DNA of 64,000 nt, from NCBI RefSeq assembly GCF_030272615.1, contig NC_081408.1, forward strand, positions 204,065,113 to 204,129,112, in the 5' to 3' direction. This stretch comes from Cryptomeria japonica. Lineage: Eukaryota; Streptophyta; Pinopsida; Cupressales; Cupressaceae. The position numbers and the translations under genes were made by a program. Below, piece after piece: positions 35,402 to 46,718 of the stretch; position 1 is the first letter of the stretch, and each line of letters opens with the position of its first letter. Below the pieces are notes generated by a model. The model saw only the letters and a program-made list of their open reading frames with translations. It did not search any database and was not told the DNA's origin.

Positions 35402-36458
35402 TGTTGGTATTTTGGTATGGTTTTGTCATTGATGTCAACACCTACTAAATACACCTACTTTGGAGATCCAGCAACATTCATCGGCAAATAGTAAACTGTG
35501 CAACAATTACCAGTATATGGTTAATTGGTAGGATATAATGCTCACCGGTACCTACAATGACATGGAAGACACTTGGTAATATCGAAGACATCATGTGGAC
35601 ACTTTATTTTGAAGTAATAATCATTGGTATATTCTTATTTGCATATTTGCTTTTACCAGCAAATAGGTCTAGGTTATCTAGGGTTACACCGACAGGTTTA
35701 TCTTGTCCAGATCAGCATGGCACGCTATGGAGATGATTTATTATTGTTGTAAATGCATTAAGCCAACATGTTCAATCGGTTATTGCATCGGATATTGTAT
35801 TGTTTGTAAAATGTTTTTATTGTAATATCTTTTAGAGCTAACCTACTAAAATTGGTCTTAGGGTATGATATAAATGTAAGATCTTATTTTTAAGATCAAG
35901 TGTGGAATGCAAAAAAGATTTAAGGAAGGGTATATATGAGATCAAGCAGGGATATACATGAAGACATCATTTGAAGGTGAAGTTAGGTTTTTGTAGAAGC
36001 ATATCAGTATTACACCGGTACTGAATCCAGCATATGAAGATGCTATTTTGTGCAGTACATTCTCATTGGATTTAACCATCCAATTGTAGTTAGTGTGACT
36101 CCCATTTGTGATTGAGCAGTGAGCTCTAGGCTGTTGGCCTTTCTGCATGTGCAGACCCCTCTTTGTACACTTACTATCTGCAGTAGTATCATCTGATTGT
36201 GGGTAAGGTTTTCCACCGTGGTTTTTCCCCTTACAGGGTTTCCACGTACAAATATTGGTGTCATGTGTTGTGGATGAATTTGTGCTTATGTTTCATGAAT
36301 TAATACTTACTGGTACAACAATTTTCTGTTAACATTGTCTACCGGCATACTTAACTGATTTATCGGTATTAAGCATTAAGTTGGTTAATAAGTTTTTGTT
36401 TGAATTTATTTGATAACTGATTCACCCCCCCCCCTCTCAGTGGTCTCCGAGACCTATA
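35402..36458 (+). repeat. 3' LTR of element B
   Basis: A 1057-bp LTR, similar to 29775-30819. It has a 12-base local duplication (ACACCTACT/ACACCTACT near 35438-35460) and a terminal CA changed to TA. Confidence 0.92.
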
Positions 36459-36584
36459 GATGTAAATATTGGGAATACTCCTCCACCGGTAGAACCAGTC
36501 AATCCTTCACCGGTAGGACAAAGTGATGCTCCACCGGTAGGACAGAGTGATGCTCCACCGATAGGAAGTTCTTCATCGAATTGA
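36459..36584 (+). pseudogene. Gag-like protein of A, C-terminal part
   Basis: 42 codons that resume A's zinc-knuckle frame after B and end with TGA at 36582-36584. They include an 8-residue repeat, GQSDAPPV-like, encoded by two 24-base units (36515-36562), each carrying CCACCGGTA or its decayed form. Pro/Ser-rich and probably unstructured. Confidence 0.7.
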
Positions 36585-36887
36585 AGAAAGTTCCTTGAGG
36601 GTTTGGCGATCTAATAACACATGTGCTATTATTCCCTTGGTTAAAGATGAGAAGTTGGAAATTACCTTATTACCGATAGAAAATGTTAAGTGAATACTTA
36701 ATTGGAATGCATTTAATGTGGCAGATGGTAAATTAACACTATAAATTTTTGTTTTTGGCTCCATTTCATTTCACAGAGATTTCAAACCTATGAAGAGCGC
36801 GAAGATTCTGAGCTAAGGCATTTCGAGCAAGAGGGAAGAGCACTTCAAGCAATCATCCATCCTAAAGGTAGTAAAAGGTATTTTATC
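36585..36887 (+). other. Spacer between the two ORFs of element A
   Basis: About 300 bases without an open frame of note, joining the gag-like gene to ORF2. No promoter or splice signal could be identified with confidence. Confidence 0.5.
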
Positions 36888-39800
36888 ATGGCATCCACCT
36901 CTACACTTGAATATATAGCAATCCCTACTATTGTCTAAGTTGTAAAAAGAGCTAGGCCCATATTTTAATTAGTTCTCAAGGTAGCAAAGAAAGATGATAC
37001 TTTAGGTGCTTTTTCTCAAATTCCTAAAGGAGTTGTTTATGCTAAAGACCCCAGAATTTACATTCACCACAACATTGAGGAACTAGGAGATGAAGAGATT
37101 AAAACCATGTTTAAATCTGTCATATGTGATGAATCTGGTAATGTAAAAGATGAACATAAGATGATTGAAACCCTAGGATTTATAGAGATCCCTAGCATTC
37201 CTGAATTCCCCAAGGATGTGATCAGAATAGTCCTAAGCAGGGTACATGGTGAATTTTTCTGGTTAGATACAATTCACAAAATCACCAAGGAAGCTGTGAA
37301 AGTTATCACAGGGTTATCAACTATCAATAAAAGGCCAGACAAAACTAAGAAGGTCTCAAATGACCTAGTTACTCAGCTAACTGGTTCCACATCTGATAAA
37401 AGGTCTTTAAGAGTCAATGATGTAAAATATACTAATGTAAGATTTATTAGCATGATATTAGGATATAAGGCAACTCATGCAAACAAACTTAATTCAATGT
37501 CAAGTCTCTGCATTAAGAGTGCTTATGATATGGTCACATATAATGTAAAGATTGATGTATGTGAGTGGTTGAAGGATGAATTAATTGACAACTTAGGCAA
37601 GATTAAGAAGGACAAGAAAGGAACATTTAGGTTTGGAAATCTGCTAGTATGTTTGATGCTACATATAACCAAACAGGTTCCCAGTATAGGATAAAAAGAA
37701 CTTGGATATGATATACTGGTAGGTAAACAACTAACAAAACTATTCAACAATATGGGAGAAGATAAGGATCAGAAAATCCAAGACTATTTTCAAGCACTTA
37801 AGGCCAAAATGAAGAAAAGAATCAGATTATCACAAAAGATTTTTGACAAATATAAGGATGAAATCTGGATGGAAGCAGTCATCCCAAGAACAATCTGGGT
37901 AACAGAGATGGGCTACAAAATAGATGATCATATAATTGAAACATATGCTAAAGCACTTTTGGAAGCCCCTAAAGAACCTAAGCAAGAGGTATTTGGTAGT
38001 GCATGAACTATTGAAAGCCAAATACAATCCCATAAAAGAGTGAAAAAGGTTGAGGCAATTGTGAGAAGAGTTTCTAGGCAAGCAAAGGAAATCAAGGATA
38101 AAGTAATGAAACAAATCGGTATAACAGAGGATGAGTTAGTAGCTCCACAACCTGAAACTCACCTATCACCAACAGGAACATCTTCAGAGAATGACATGCC
38201 TGCAACTTTTAAGAGAGTTGTAAGGAAAAGAGATCCCTCATCGGCAACCACACCCTCACCTAGGAGGACAAGACAAAAACAACAAGTAGTGAGATCTCCG
38301 GTAAGAAAGGCTACACCAAAGAAGAAACTGACACCCAAGGAGAAGAAGAGGAAAAATAAGGACATGGCCCCTCTTGACATACTATTGAATGAAATTACAA
38401 AGGAAGGGAAATTGAAGAATATAGAGAAATTATATGACACTCTGACAGCTGATGAAAAAGAACAAGTAGAAAATAGTGTTATATTGCATATGGACATGTA
38501 TAAGAAATTTTTGATGGAAGTTGTAGATGAAGTACCAGATGAACTATTCAAAAGGTTGGAAGCAAGGAGACAAGTAGTAATAGAACTTGAAAAGAAAATA
38601 AAGATAGAAAAGCTACTTGTTGTATACCTGGTGAATTCACCCAAAGAAATTGATGACTTAATTGCTGAAGTCAATCGGTCAGTATTTTCTACTGCACACC
38701 GACACATTGCTTTAATAGTTTGAAGAGTTAATGAGGTGACTAAAGAAATAGAAAATGCATGGGATATATTCCTACTTAAAAAAGAAAAATAGGAAGAATT
38801 CTGGAACCCCAAACCAATAAAGGTATGTCAGAAAGAAAGAGACAAGGGTAAAGGTAAAATTGGTGGACCACCTAGTATCAAGGTTAAAGACAACTTACCC
38901 CCACCTCCTTTGATTGCTCCACTGGTAACAACAACAACTATAGAAGATCAACTGGCAGTTGAAAGTATGGATGTAGAGGATGTCAATCCTAATCTTGAAC
39001 TCTTATATACAGTGGATGTTGATACTCAAAAGATCAATATTGTGGTGGACAAAGATACAGCTGATAAGACTGACATGGCTAGTGAGCCACCGGTAGCTGA
39101 GCAAACTGAAAACACACAGGAGAAACCAGAAGATGACAAAGAGCAACAAGTAGAAACTTAGACTCAACTGAGATAATGCAACAAATAGAGAAACAAACAC
39201 AGCAAAAGGCTCTGGAACAGGAAAAGCAACAAAAATAGGAACAGTTTCATGAGGAAACAGTGCCACCGGCAACTAGAGAAGTAGAAAAACCATTGCTTAA
39301 AGAAATGCAAACACAAATAGACCTACCTGAGGTCAATACAAGCTTGGTTACTTCCACCGGCGGTACTTAGAATGTAGATTCCTCATCATCAAGCTACAAA
39401 TCAACCAATGTGACTGAAGTACTCTTAGATTCAATTAAAAGGATAACAGAGTGCAGCTCACAAGCCTATAAGGCAATAGATGACACCATCCCAATTTTGA
39501 AGGTAATTGCTCCAAACTGTAATATAGACAATAAAGATTCTTTAGGACAACTTGATACTCTGTGTAAATATATCACAGAGAATATTGAGAAAATAAAGGA
39601 AGAGACATTGAAGGATAAATTGGAAATTGAAAGATTCTTTGATGAGCAGATAAAGAAGTGTACTAGGGGATTTGACACACTTCTACCGGAACTGTGTAAC
39701 TTATTGAAAGAGAACAAAACTCTGTACAAAGACACCTGTAAGACAAACTTTTTGACTGTAGACATAGATAAGAAAATAAGCAAGGTACAAGATGAAATCA

Positions 39801-40183
39801 ATAAACTTACTGATAATTTTGTTAACTCACCTGATACATTATCAGTTTTTGAGAAAAAGATAACAAATTTTGAGGAAGAATTACTTAAATTAGAAAGAGA
39901 AAAGGAGAGAATAGTGAATAAGGTAAAGCATCTGAGATTAAAACTAAGTCCAAGATTGGACTATCTAGCATCATTGCAGAAGGAAATATCTAAGGCATTG
40001 ATACAAGGACAGAAAACACCGGTAGAGCATTTGCAACATCTCACCGGTACAACTAAAAGAACAGAGACAGCAATAAGAGATAGCAAATTTTATGTAGAGT
40101 ATAAATTTGATTTTGGCAGATCTATTTCAAATTGTAACTACCTAGTTACAAGGTTGAAACTACAAACTCTACTAACATCTTGA
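36888..40183 (+). pseudogene. ORF2 of element A: large protein of unknown function
   Basis: Starting at ATG 36888 (MASTSTLEYIA), about 1100 codons with stops near 36939, 36969, 37692, 38004, 38721, 38790 and 39159, and one frame change between 39161 and 39180. Regions in order match D: N-terminal globular part (F-WLD-HKIT near 37255; PSIG near 37680; PRT-MGY near 37890); basic linker with PSPRR and KKKLTPKEKKRK near 38250-38360; helical part 38370-38720; acidic and Gln-rich stretch 38900-39290; C-terminal coiled coil 39410-40060 (DIDKKI near 39765). No protease, polymerase, integrase, transposase or membrane segment is seen. Sirevirus relatives may carry an envelope-like ORF after pol, so this could be a far-diverged version, but that is a guess. 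Confidence 0.8.
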
Positions 40184-40358
40184 CAACCTTTGTCATTAAT
40201 GCCAAAGGGGGAGTAATGGTATGAGAAAATTCAATATCACAGGAATCATATGCTCAGGGGGAGCACACATTTTTGGTAACATTTTTGGACTTCACATTTT
40301 TTTGGATACACTTTTGAAATTTCTCATGAGTGTTGCCATCAATGCCAAAGGGGGAGAT
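40184..40358 (+). promoter_or_regulatory. Multiple polypurine tracts of element A
   Basis: Purine tracts occur at 40203 (AAAGGGGGAGTAATGG), 40255 (CAGGGGGAG) and 40347 (AAAGGGGGAGAT, next to the LTR). The words TTGCCATCAATGCC precede the last one, as in D and B. Confidence 0.78.
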
Positions 40359-41161
40359 TGTTGGCATATGCACACTCCAATGAGACATTGTAGGTGATTG
40401 AAGGTTTTGTCATTGATGGCAACCTTACAATCCTATGGGACTGGCAAGGCATTACACTGGCAAGGTATTACACTGGCATCAACAGAACACACTTTACACC
40501 AGCACTTAGAACATCGGCACCGACAAAGAGAAAGGAAGCATACTAACACGGAGGCTGACATGATTTTTGTTATATTACATTTTGTTTATTATTGTTAAAA
40601 TCTTGTAAGCCAACTTGATATCATTGTAAAATCACTTATATATATAAGAAGTCATTGTAGGACATTTTTGTAAGTGAAAGGAGAAAAATATTAGGCAGAC
40701 CTATTATGCGAAATATAGGTTAAGGGGTATATGTAAAGAACGGAGCAGAAACTGGTACTGAATCTAGCATTGAAGATGCTATTGTAAAGCAGTACAAGTT
40801 ATTGGATTTGTATAATCCACATTGTAAGTCAGTGAGACTTCCCATTTGAGCAGTGAGCTCTAGGCAGTTGGCCTTCCTGCATGTGCAGGCCCCTATTGTA
40901 AGTAATATTCTCTTATAGGCTAGTAAGTGAATATTGTGGATCACAAATCCCACCAAGGGTTTTCCCACACTGGGTTTCCTCATTAAATCCTTGTGTTATG
41001 GTGTGATTTTCATGTGGATGTTTTTAATTCTGTTTATTTCATTATTTCTTGCATACCGGTAGACTATTATAATATGTTCTGCATGTTTTAAGTTGAGAAA
41101 TTCTAATTATTGGTTAGATATTGATTCACCTCCCCTCTCAGTATCTGTGAGTTTCCTAACA
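40359..41161 (+). repeat. 3' LTR of element A
   Basis: An 803-bp LTR, similar to 27924-28706. It is longer partly because GGCAAGG(C/T)ATTACACT is duplicated near 40443-40474. The C run of the U5 motif is shorter and interrupted (CACCTCCCCTCTCAG at 41128). Confidence 0.92.
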
Positions 41162-41166
41162 ATATC

Positions 41167-42264
41167 AACTATATCAAAACACATCCACAAAATCATTCAC
41201 CACTTAACACAATGATTTTTCATGTGGAAACCCAAATGGGAAAAACCACAGTGGGGATGAATACCCACAAGTATTTTGAACTCTTCTGAAGTTTGCCCTG
41301 TTAGGAGTGAAGCCCTGTTAGAAGCTTATACAATAATGTTCTGTTAGGAATAGATCTGGTTAAGGACCACCCCGTTAAGGGATTGACTACAAATACCATG
41401 TTACTGGTAATACCATGTTAAAGGTAACCTTAGTGGAGGATTTCAAATCCAAGCTAATAGATCACCAGGTTAGAGGATTTCAACGACAAGCCTATTAGAG
41501 CTTACTCGGTTAAGGGATTTTACTATTGTAATAGTTAGAGAACAACAAGTTCTTTACTGATCTAGAAATAACACTTCTTTGCCAAATCATATCCTTTACT
41601 ACTCGTATCTGCTTTCACATCATTTTGCGGACACACCTCCTGGTTTGGCAACAATCACTATCACACTTAACAAAATTTGCCAACACTTTTAAACAATCCA
41701 TTAACCTTAAAAATAAATACATTAGGTTGGTAACACAATACAAACCCTACAATTCTCATAGAGATTACAAACACATTGGTTCAATCTTGACCTTTAGATT
41801 ACATTGCAATCAACTACACATTCATTTAGGCATCTTCAACCACTCCTGGATCACTACACTTTGAATCTTGTATCTCATCACGTGTTTGTCACTTCATACT
41901 ATGTATTTGATCATTCCCAAGATAAATTGTTATTTCTACGCACCAAATCCATTTTAAAACTCATCACGTGCAACATTCTTACGTGGCATCTTCATCGCTG
42001 ATCATCATTCGGTCACAAATCATCACAATCGATCTCCAAGATCCATCGGTTAGGGTTCTACTTCTCAACTGGTTAGGGTTAGCGGTTGATCTTCACTGCT
42101 TCAATACTAGTTGCTTTACTAGTTCATTACCGGTTGCTTTACTACTTCATTACCAGTTGCTTTACTGTTTCATTACTGGTTTCTTTACTACTTCATTATT
42201 AGTTGTAATTGACATCAATGACAACACTATACTTCTTCAATGTAATCTTCATGCAATGCCAACA
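41167..42264 (-). repeat. 3' LTR of element F, second part
   Basis: It continues the LTR that starts near 27598 and ends GCAATGCCAACA at 42264, next to a minus-strand polypurine tract (GCCAAAGGGGGAGAA). Together the LTR is about 1.42 kb. It contains four 23-base tandem repeats (42109-42200) and shorter CTGTTAG/GGTTAAGG words near 41300-41530. Confidence 0.8.
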
Positions 42265-42597
42265 TTCTCCCCCTTTGGCATTGATGGCAATACAAATATC
42301 AATAACAATTGATTCTCATGATTGAGAGTAAAGCATATACATAGGTATAGGAATCCTAGTTTACAGTTTTCACCATATACTCTCCTTCAACTATATCTTC
42401 ATACCTTCAAGAATCAATCATATACCTTTCTCCCCCTTTGACTGCAATGCCAAAGTGAAGGTAAACCATTCATTTTCTTATCCATGATTCACCATTCTAC
42501 AATGAGTTTCTTCCCCTATGAAGTAGTTCCATACTACACCAATCCTTCTTGAAGATTATCAATAGGCTCCAGGATTGATGTCTTCCCTATCTTGCTT
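42265..42597 (-). promoter_or_regulatory. 3' untranslated region of F
   Basis: On the minus strand, GGGGGAGA purine tracts lie next to the LTR (about 42267-42285) and near 42430, with GGGGAAGAAAC near 42510. No gene. Confidence 0.65.
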
Positions 42598-43920
42598 AAT
42601 TGACTTCATGTAGGGGTACAACCCCTAACTTACCTCTACGATATTCAAATATAGTCTTAGGTAGAGGTTTAGTAAAAATATCTGCTAGCTATTCTTTAGT
42701 GGAAACATTCTCCAATGATACATCTTTTCTTTGAACTTTCTCTCTTAAGAAATGAGACTTTAGCTCTATATGCTTTGTTCTAGCATGCAACAATGGTTTT
42801 TTGGAAATATTTATAGCACTAGTGTTATCACAAAAAATTATTACCGGTTTTGATATCTTCAGCTTGAAACCTTCTAATATGTGTTTCATCCAAATTGCTT
42901 GGGTACAATTCATGTAAGCTGCAACATATTCAGCTTTTGTTGTTGATTGAGAGATACAAATCTGTTTCTTGTTGCTCCAAGACACTAGTATGCTTCCAAG
43001 AAAAAATGCTCCTCGGGTTGTGCTCTTCATGTCATCAATATTGCCTGCCGAATCTACATCAGTATAGACTTTTAAGTCAACGTCTCCTTCAAATGGATAC
43101 TATAATCCATAATCTAGTGTGCCTTTCAAGTATCTGAAAATTCTTTTGGTTTCAATCATGTGTGTATCCTTCAATTTTTTCTGAAATTTAGAAACCAATC
43201 CTACTGCATGAGCAATGTTCAGTCTGTTGTGGATAACATAATGTAGCTTACTTATCATGGATCTATATTCCTTCTCATTAACTAATCTAGAATCATCTTC
43301 CTTTAACAATTTACAACCTGTAACCATTGGTATTCCAACTAGTTTACAATCTCACATTCCAAAAGTTTTCAATACTTCTTTCACATACTTGGATTGTGTG
43401 ATAAAAATTCCTTCCTTCATCTATTGGATTTGCAAACCTATGAAATTTTTTATCTCACCTACCAATGCCATGTTAAATTCATTCTTCATTTCATTAGAAA
43501 AGTCATGACACATATCATCAATACCTCCAAAACTGATATCATCAACAAATACATCATTTACCAGTATCTTATCTCTTTTTGTCTTGAGATATATGTTACT
43601 ATCTTCATTAGTTCTTTGAAAACCTATCTTTACTAAGTGAGAGTGCAATCTTTCATACCATGCTCTTGGTGCTTGTTTCAAACTATTCCGTGCCTTATGT
43701 AGCTTGCAAACCATATCCTTTTCTTTAGTTAATGCATAGCCATTTGGCTGTTCTATGTAGACTTCTTCTTCTAATATTCCATTGAAGAATGCTGATTTAA
43801 CATCCATCTAATATACCTTGAATCCTCTGTATGTTGCAAATGCAAGTAGAGTCCTTACTCCTTCCAATCTTTCTACTGGTGAAAATGTCTCACCATAATC
43901 TTCACCTTCCTCTTGTGCAT
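42598..43920 (-). pseudogene. Copia RT and RNase H of element F
   Basis: Minus-strand pieces: RT at 43421-43807 ([33 protein letters not shown], catalytic FVDDISFGG), RT tail at 43100-43400 (MISKLHYVIHNRLNIAHAVG), and RNase H at 42600-43030 (KSTTRGAFFLG, KAEYVAA, CDNTSAI, then KEQLADIFTKPL-like text with stops). The last stop is at 42596-42598. Frame changes and stops make it inactive. The frame begins at 43920, where element G cuts it; the upstream part is at 63327 onward. In copia order this is the end of pol. Confidence 0.9.
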
Positions 43921-43925
43921 ATCCT

Positions 43926-45652
43926 TTCTGGACACAATGGATCACTGAGAGGGGGGTGAATCAGTGATTTAAACAATTTTTACTTAATTAGAGATTTACC
44001 GGTTCAATATGAAATATAAAAAATGCAGACCGGTTACCAAAGCAATGCAAACAAGGTGTGTAGGATAAATATCTAAAAGATTAATACAACACACACATGA
44101 AGATTCAACACATAACACCAAATGTATGAGGAAAAACCAATGTGGGAAAAACCTTGGTGAGAATAGCTGCTGGAGATGTTCTACTCCAATCCAACCTCAC
44201 ACTGAAAAGATCCGATTACAAATATTATGACACGAACCCCTGATTTATGAGAATCAACTCAAAGGATCACCAACCCCTACACAATTTATAGGCTACAACC
44301 TAATGGAGCTACAACCCCTGCACTATGAACCCTTATTAGTGAAAAACAATATGAAAACTCAGATACACAAATGAGATCCCTGTTGCAAAGGAAGTTTTTG
44401 CAACCCTTCAAAGTCTTGCACTACCAGTTTCTATCTTACTAGTTTGTGTTAACTCAACACACACTACAACTTAGCCTTTTTACTGGTTCTAACTCTGCTA
44501 AATCTTCTCTCCCTCTATTTTGCTGAATTCAACTCACACTTGGTCATTCTCCTTCAAGTACTGCTTCTTTCATTTTCAACTCTACATTCTATGCTCACTC
44601 TATTGGTTTGTTCCTTACACCAGTTTTCCCTGCTTCTCCTTACCAGTACAATCTTCACTCACAAAGACTTCAAGTGTTTATCTATTTGGCTCTTAGATAG
44701 CAATTTCACTCTATTTTTTTCTCTTCAGCACCAACATCTATCCATCTTAGGACGTCATATTTAAACTGAAGCTTTCCCACCAAGAATCAATTTAAATAGA
44801 GGATGACTAGGGTTTCTTCTACTAATCACAAGGCACAATGAATCAAAATAGATCTCCTTCCAGAGACCGATCACCTGCAACAAATCAATCAACATCTGCC
44901 AATCTCACCACTTCCAATATACGTTCGCTAAATTTGTCAAACATGGCCCTATCTATTGACCCACATCAGTCAAATGCCATAAATCTCTTTATGTTTCCTT
45001 TCACAAGTGAGCACAAAAATCAGATTGTCCTTCCTTGATCAAATCACCCAACTGCTCCTTCAATCTGCTTCGAGCCACAAACATCTGCAATCAATCCGTG
45101 ATTTTTCCAATCACATTAAATGTCCACTTGTCACACCTATCATGCTTTATTGATGCACACAATGACCTCTACCTTTTTTCCAACTCGCATCCACCTGTTA
45201 GGCACATCAACAATCGACTTGCCCACATTGAGTCGGTTCATGCTCATTTATTCAACAAATTCTCATACCGACATAGACCCTTACTAGTAAAACCTTCTTC
45301 TCCTGCTATCTGGTAGCATATACTACACCGGTAGCTCAACTTCAGCTCTGGTGGTATGTGATTGACACTCTACCTCTTTAGCACAAACATTATCACAAAC
45401 AAACAACTAGCCTACATACCAGTTACAACCTTCATACTGGTTACAACTTCTCATGTAAGCACACAACTTCATATTACATCTTATCGATGATGTCACTGAC
45501 AATCTCAATACATGTTTGTCTTCCACCATACTGGTTGATATGCCTTCATGTTAATCTTCCTTATGCCAGTTCAATCTTCTTTATACTAGGTTGACATACC
45601 CTACTGATAGCCTGCAATACCAGCTAACATCAATGACAACTCAATGCCAACA
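43926..45652 (-). repeat. 3' LTR of element G
   Basis: A 1727-bp LTR that matches 61596-63321. On the plus strand it runs from (TTC)TGGACACAATGG to AATGCCAACA. It has an AGAGGGGGGTGAATCA motif at 43947 and many CCGGT or decayed CCAGT words. Confidence 0.92.
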
Positions 45653-45892
45653 ATCTCCCCCTTTGGCATTGATGCCAATATTTTATGTTCTATTATCTCT
45701 CCCCCTTTGATAGTATTGGAAAAGGGAACCTTAGTCTGACACCGGCCATACTTCCAGAGTCTACCCATAATCTCTCCCTTGTCTTCATCTGGTTAGGACA
45801 CATTTTCCCCCTACGTCCATGCTCCATGATTCAAGAGTCAAAAGATAGTAATAATTGTTGACTCCCCCTGAACCATACATCCTCCCACACAT
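45653..45892 (-). promoter_or_regulatory. Polypurine tracts of element G
   Basis: On the minus strand, GCCAAAGGGGGAGATTG lies next to the LTR, with further tracts near 45700 (TCAAAGGGGGAGAG), 45805 (AGGGGGAAAA) and 45865 (TCAGGGGGAGTC). Confidence 0.72.
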
Positions 45893-46713
45893 TTAAGTGC
45901 TATCAGATGGTGGGACAACTCCAATCTTGTGTCTGAAGTACTCAAATGGACCCAAAGTAAGGGGCTTGGTAAATTTGTTAGCAATCTGCTCACCAGTTGG
46001 AACATATTCTACTATGACCTCCTTATCTACTACCTTCTCCCTCAATAAGTGATACTTCATTGCAATGTGTTTTGTTCTTGAGTTCATTGCTGGATTCTTG
46101 GAGATGTTGATTGCACTTGAGTTATCACACCAGATTGGAATAGGATCCGGTATCTCCACCTGTATGTCCTTCAATGTCTGCTTCATCCATATCACTTGTG
46201 AACAACATGTACATGATATATATATCCACCTCAGTAGTGGATAATGACACTGAGTCTTTCTTCTTGTTGTGCCATGATACTAACCATTCTCATAAGTAGA
46301 AATCACCACCACTTGTGCTCTTCTGGTCATCAATACGTCTTTCCCAATTTGCATCAAAATAAGCCTGCAAAGAAAAGTCTCCTTTCTTTGGATACCACAA
46401 GCCATAACTGATAGTTCCTTGTAGATACTTGAATATTCTCATGATTACATTTAAGTTAGACTATTTATGAGCATCTTTGAATCTTGCAATCATGCAAACG
46501 GATTGTACAATGTCTGGTCTAGATGTTGTTAGATATAATAGACTACCAATCATAGACCTATATATTGTTTTCTCAACTTACAACTGGTAACCATAGGACT
46601 ACTTACCGGTTTGTTGTCCTCCATTTGAAACTTCTTCAACATATCTTTAACATACATGGTTTGAGAGATGAAAATTCCTTTCTCCTGCTATGAGATTTAC
46701 AAACCAAGAAAAT
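45893..46713 (-). pseudogene. RT tail and RNase H of element G
   Basis: The last part of pol: RT tail (KGIFIS, KDMLKKFQ) near 46600-46690, then RNase H with WCDNSSAINISKNP and HLLREKV in the open part 45893-46195, ending VVPPSDST and a stop at 45893. Stops and small frame changes occur near 46200-46470. It joins to the RT on the other side of solo LTR H (48279). Confidence 0.85.
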
Positions 46714-46718
46714 ATGAC

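Larger units (their letters stand above)
29775..36458 (+). mobile_element. Element B: copia (Sirevirus-like) element inside A
   Basis: A 6684-bp plus-strand element. LTRs are 29775-30819 and 35402-36458, and flanks are GATCT (29770-29774) and GATGT (36459-36463), one difference. The 3' terminal CA has become TA. It is the same family as C. The coding region is more damaged than C's, with nonsense codons and at least two frameshifts. It cuts A's gag-like frame exactly in register, with the codon GAT at both flanks. Confidence 0.94.
27924..41161 (+). mobile_element. Element A: non-autonomous Sirevirus-like element, gag-like plus large ORF2
   Basis: LTRs at 27924-28706 and 40359-41161 start TGTTGGCATATG and end CCTAACA. 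Flanks are ATCTC (27919-27923) and ATATC (41162-41166), a duplication with one difference. Without inserted B the element is about 6.55 kb. Inside are a primer-binding site, a coiled-coil and zinc-knuckle ORF, and an ORF of about 1100 codons related to D, then multiple polypurine tracts. No protease, integrase, RT or RNase H is found in A's own DNA, so it must have used another element's enzymes. It sits in F's LTR and is itself cut by B. Confidence 0.9.

Noticed and set aside
37107-38723. ORF2 of A as a host gene captured by the element or a transposase
   Set aside because: It lies between the element's own gag-like gene and polypurine tracts, is shared with D in the same place, and has no DDE or HUH motif. 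Host origin is not excluded but nothing shows it.
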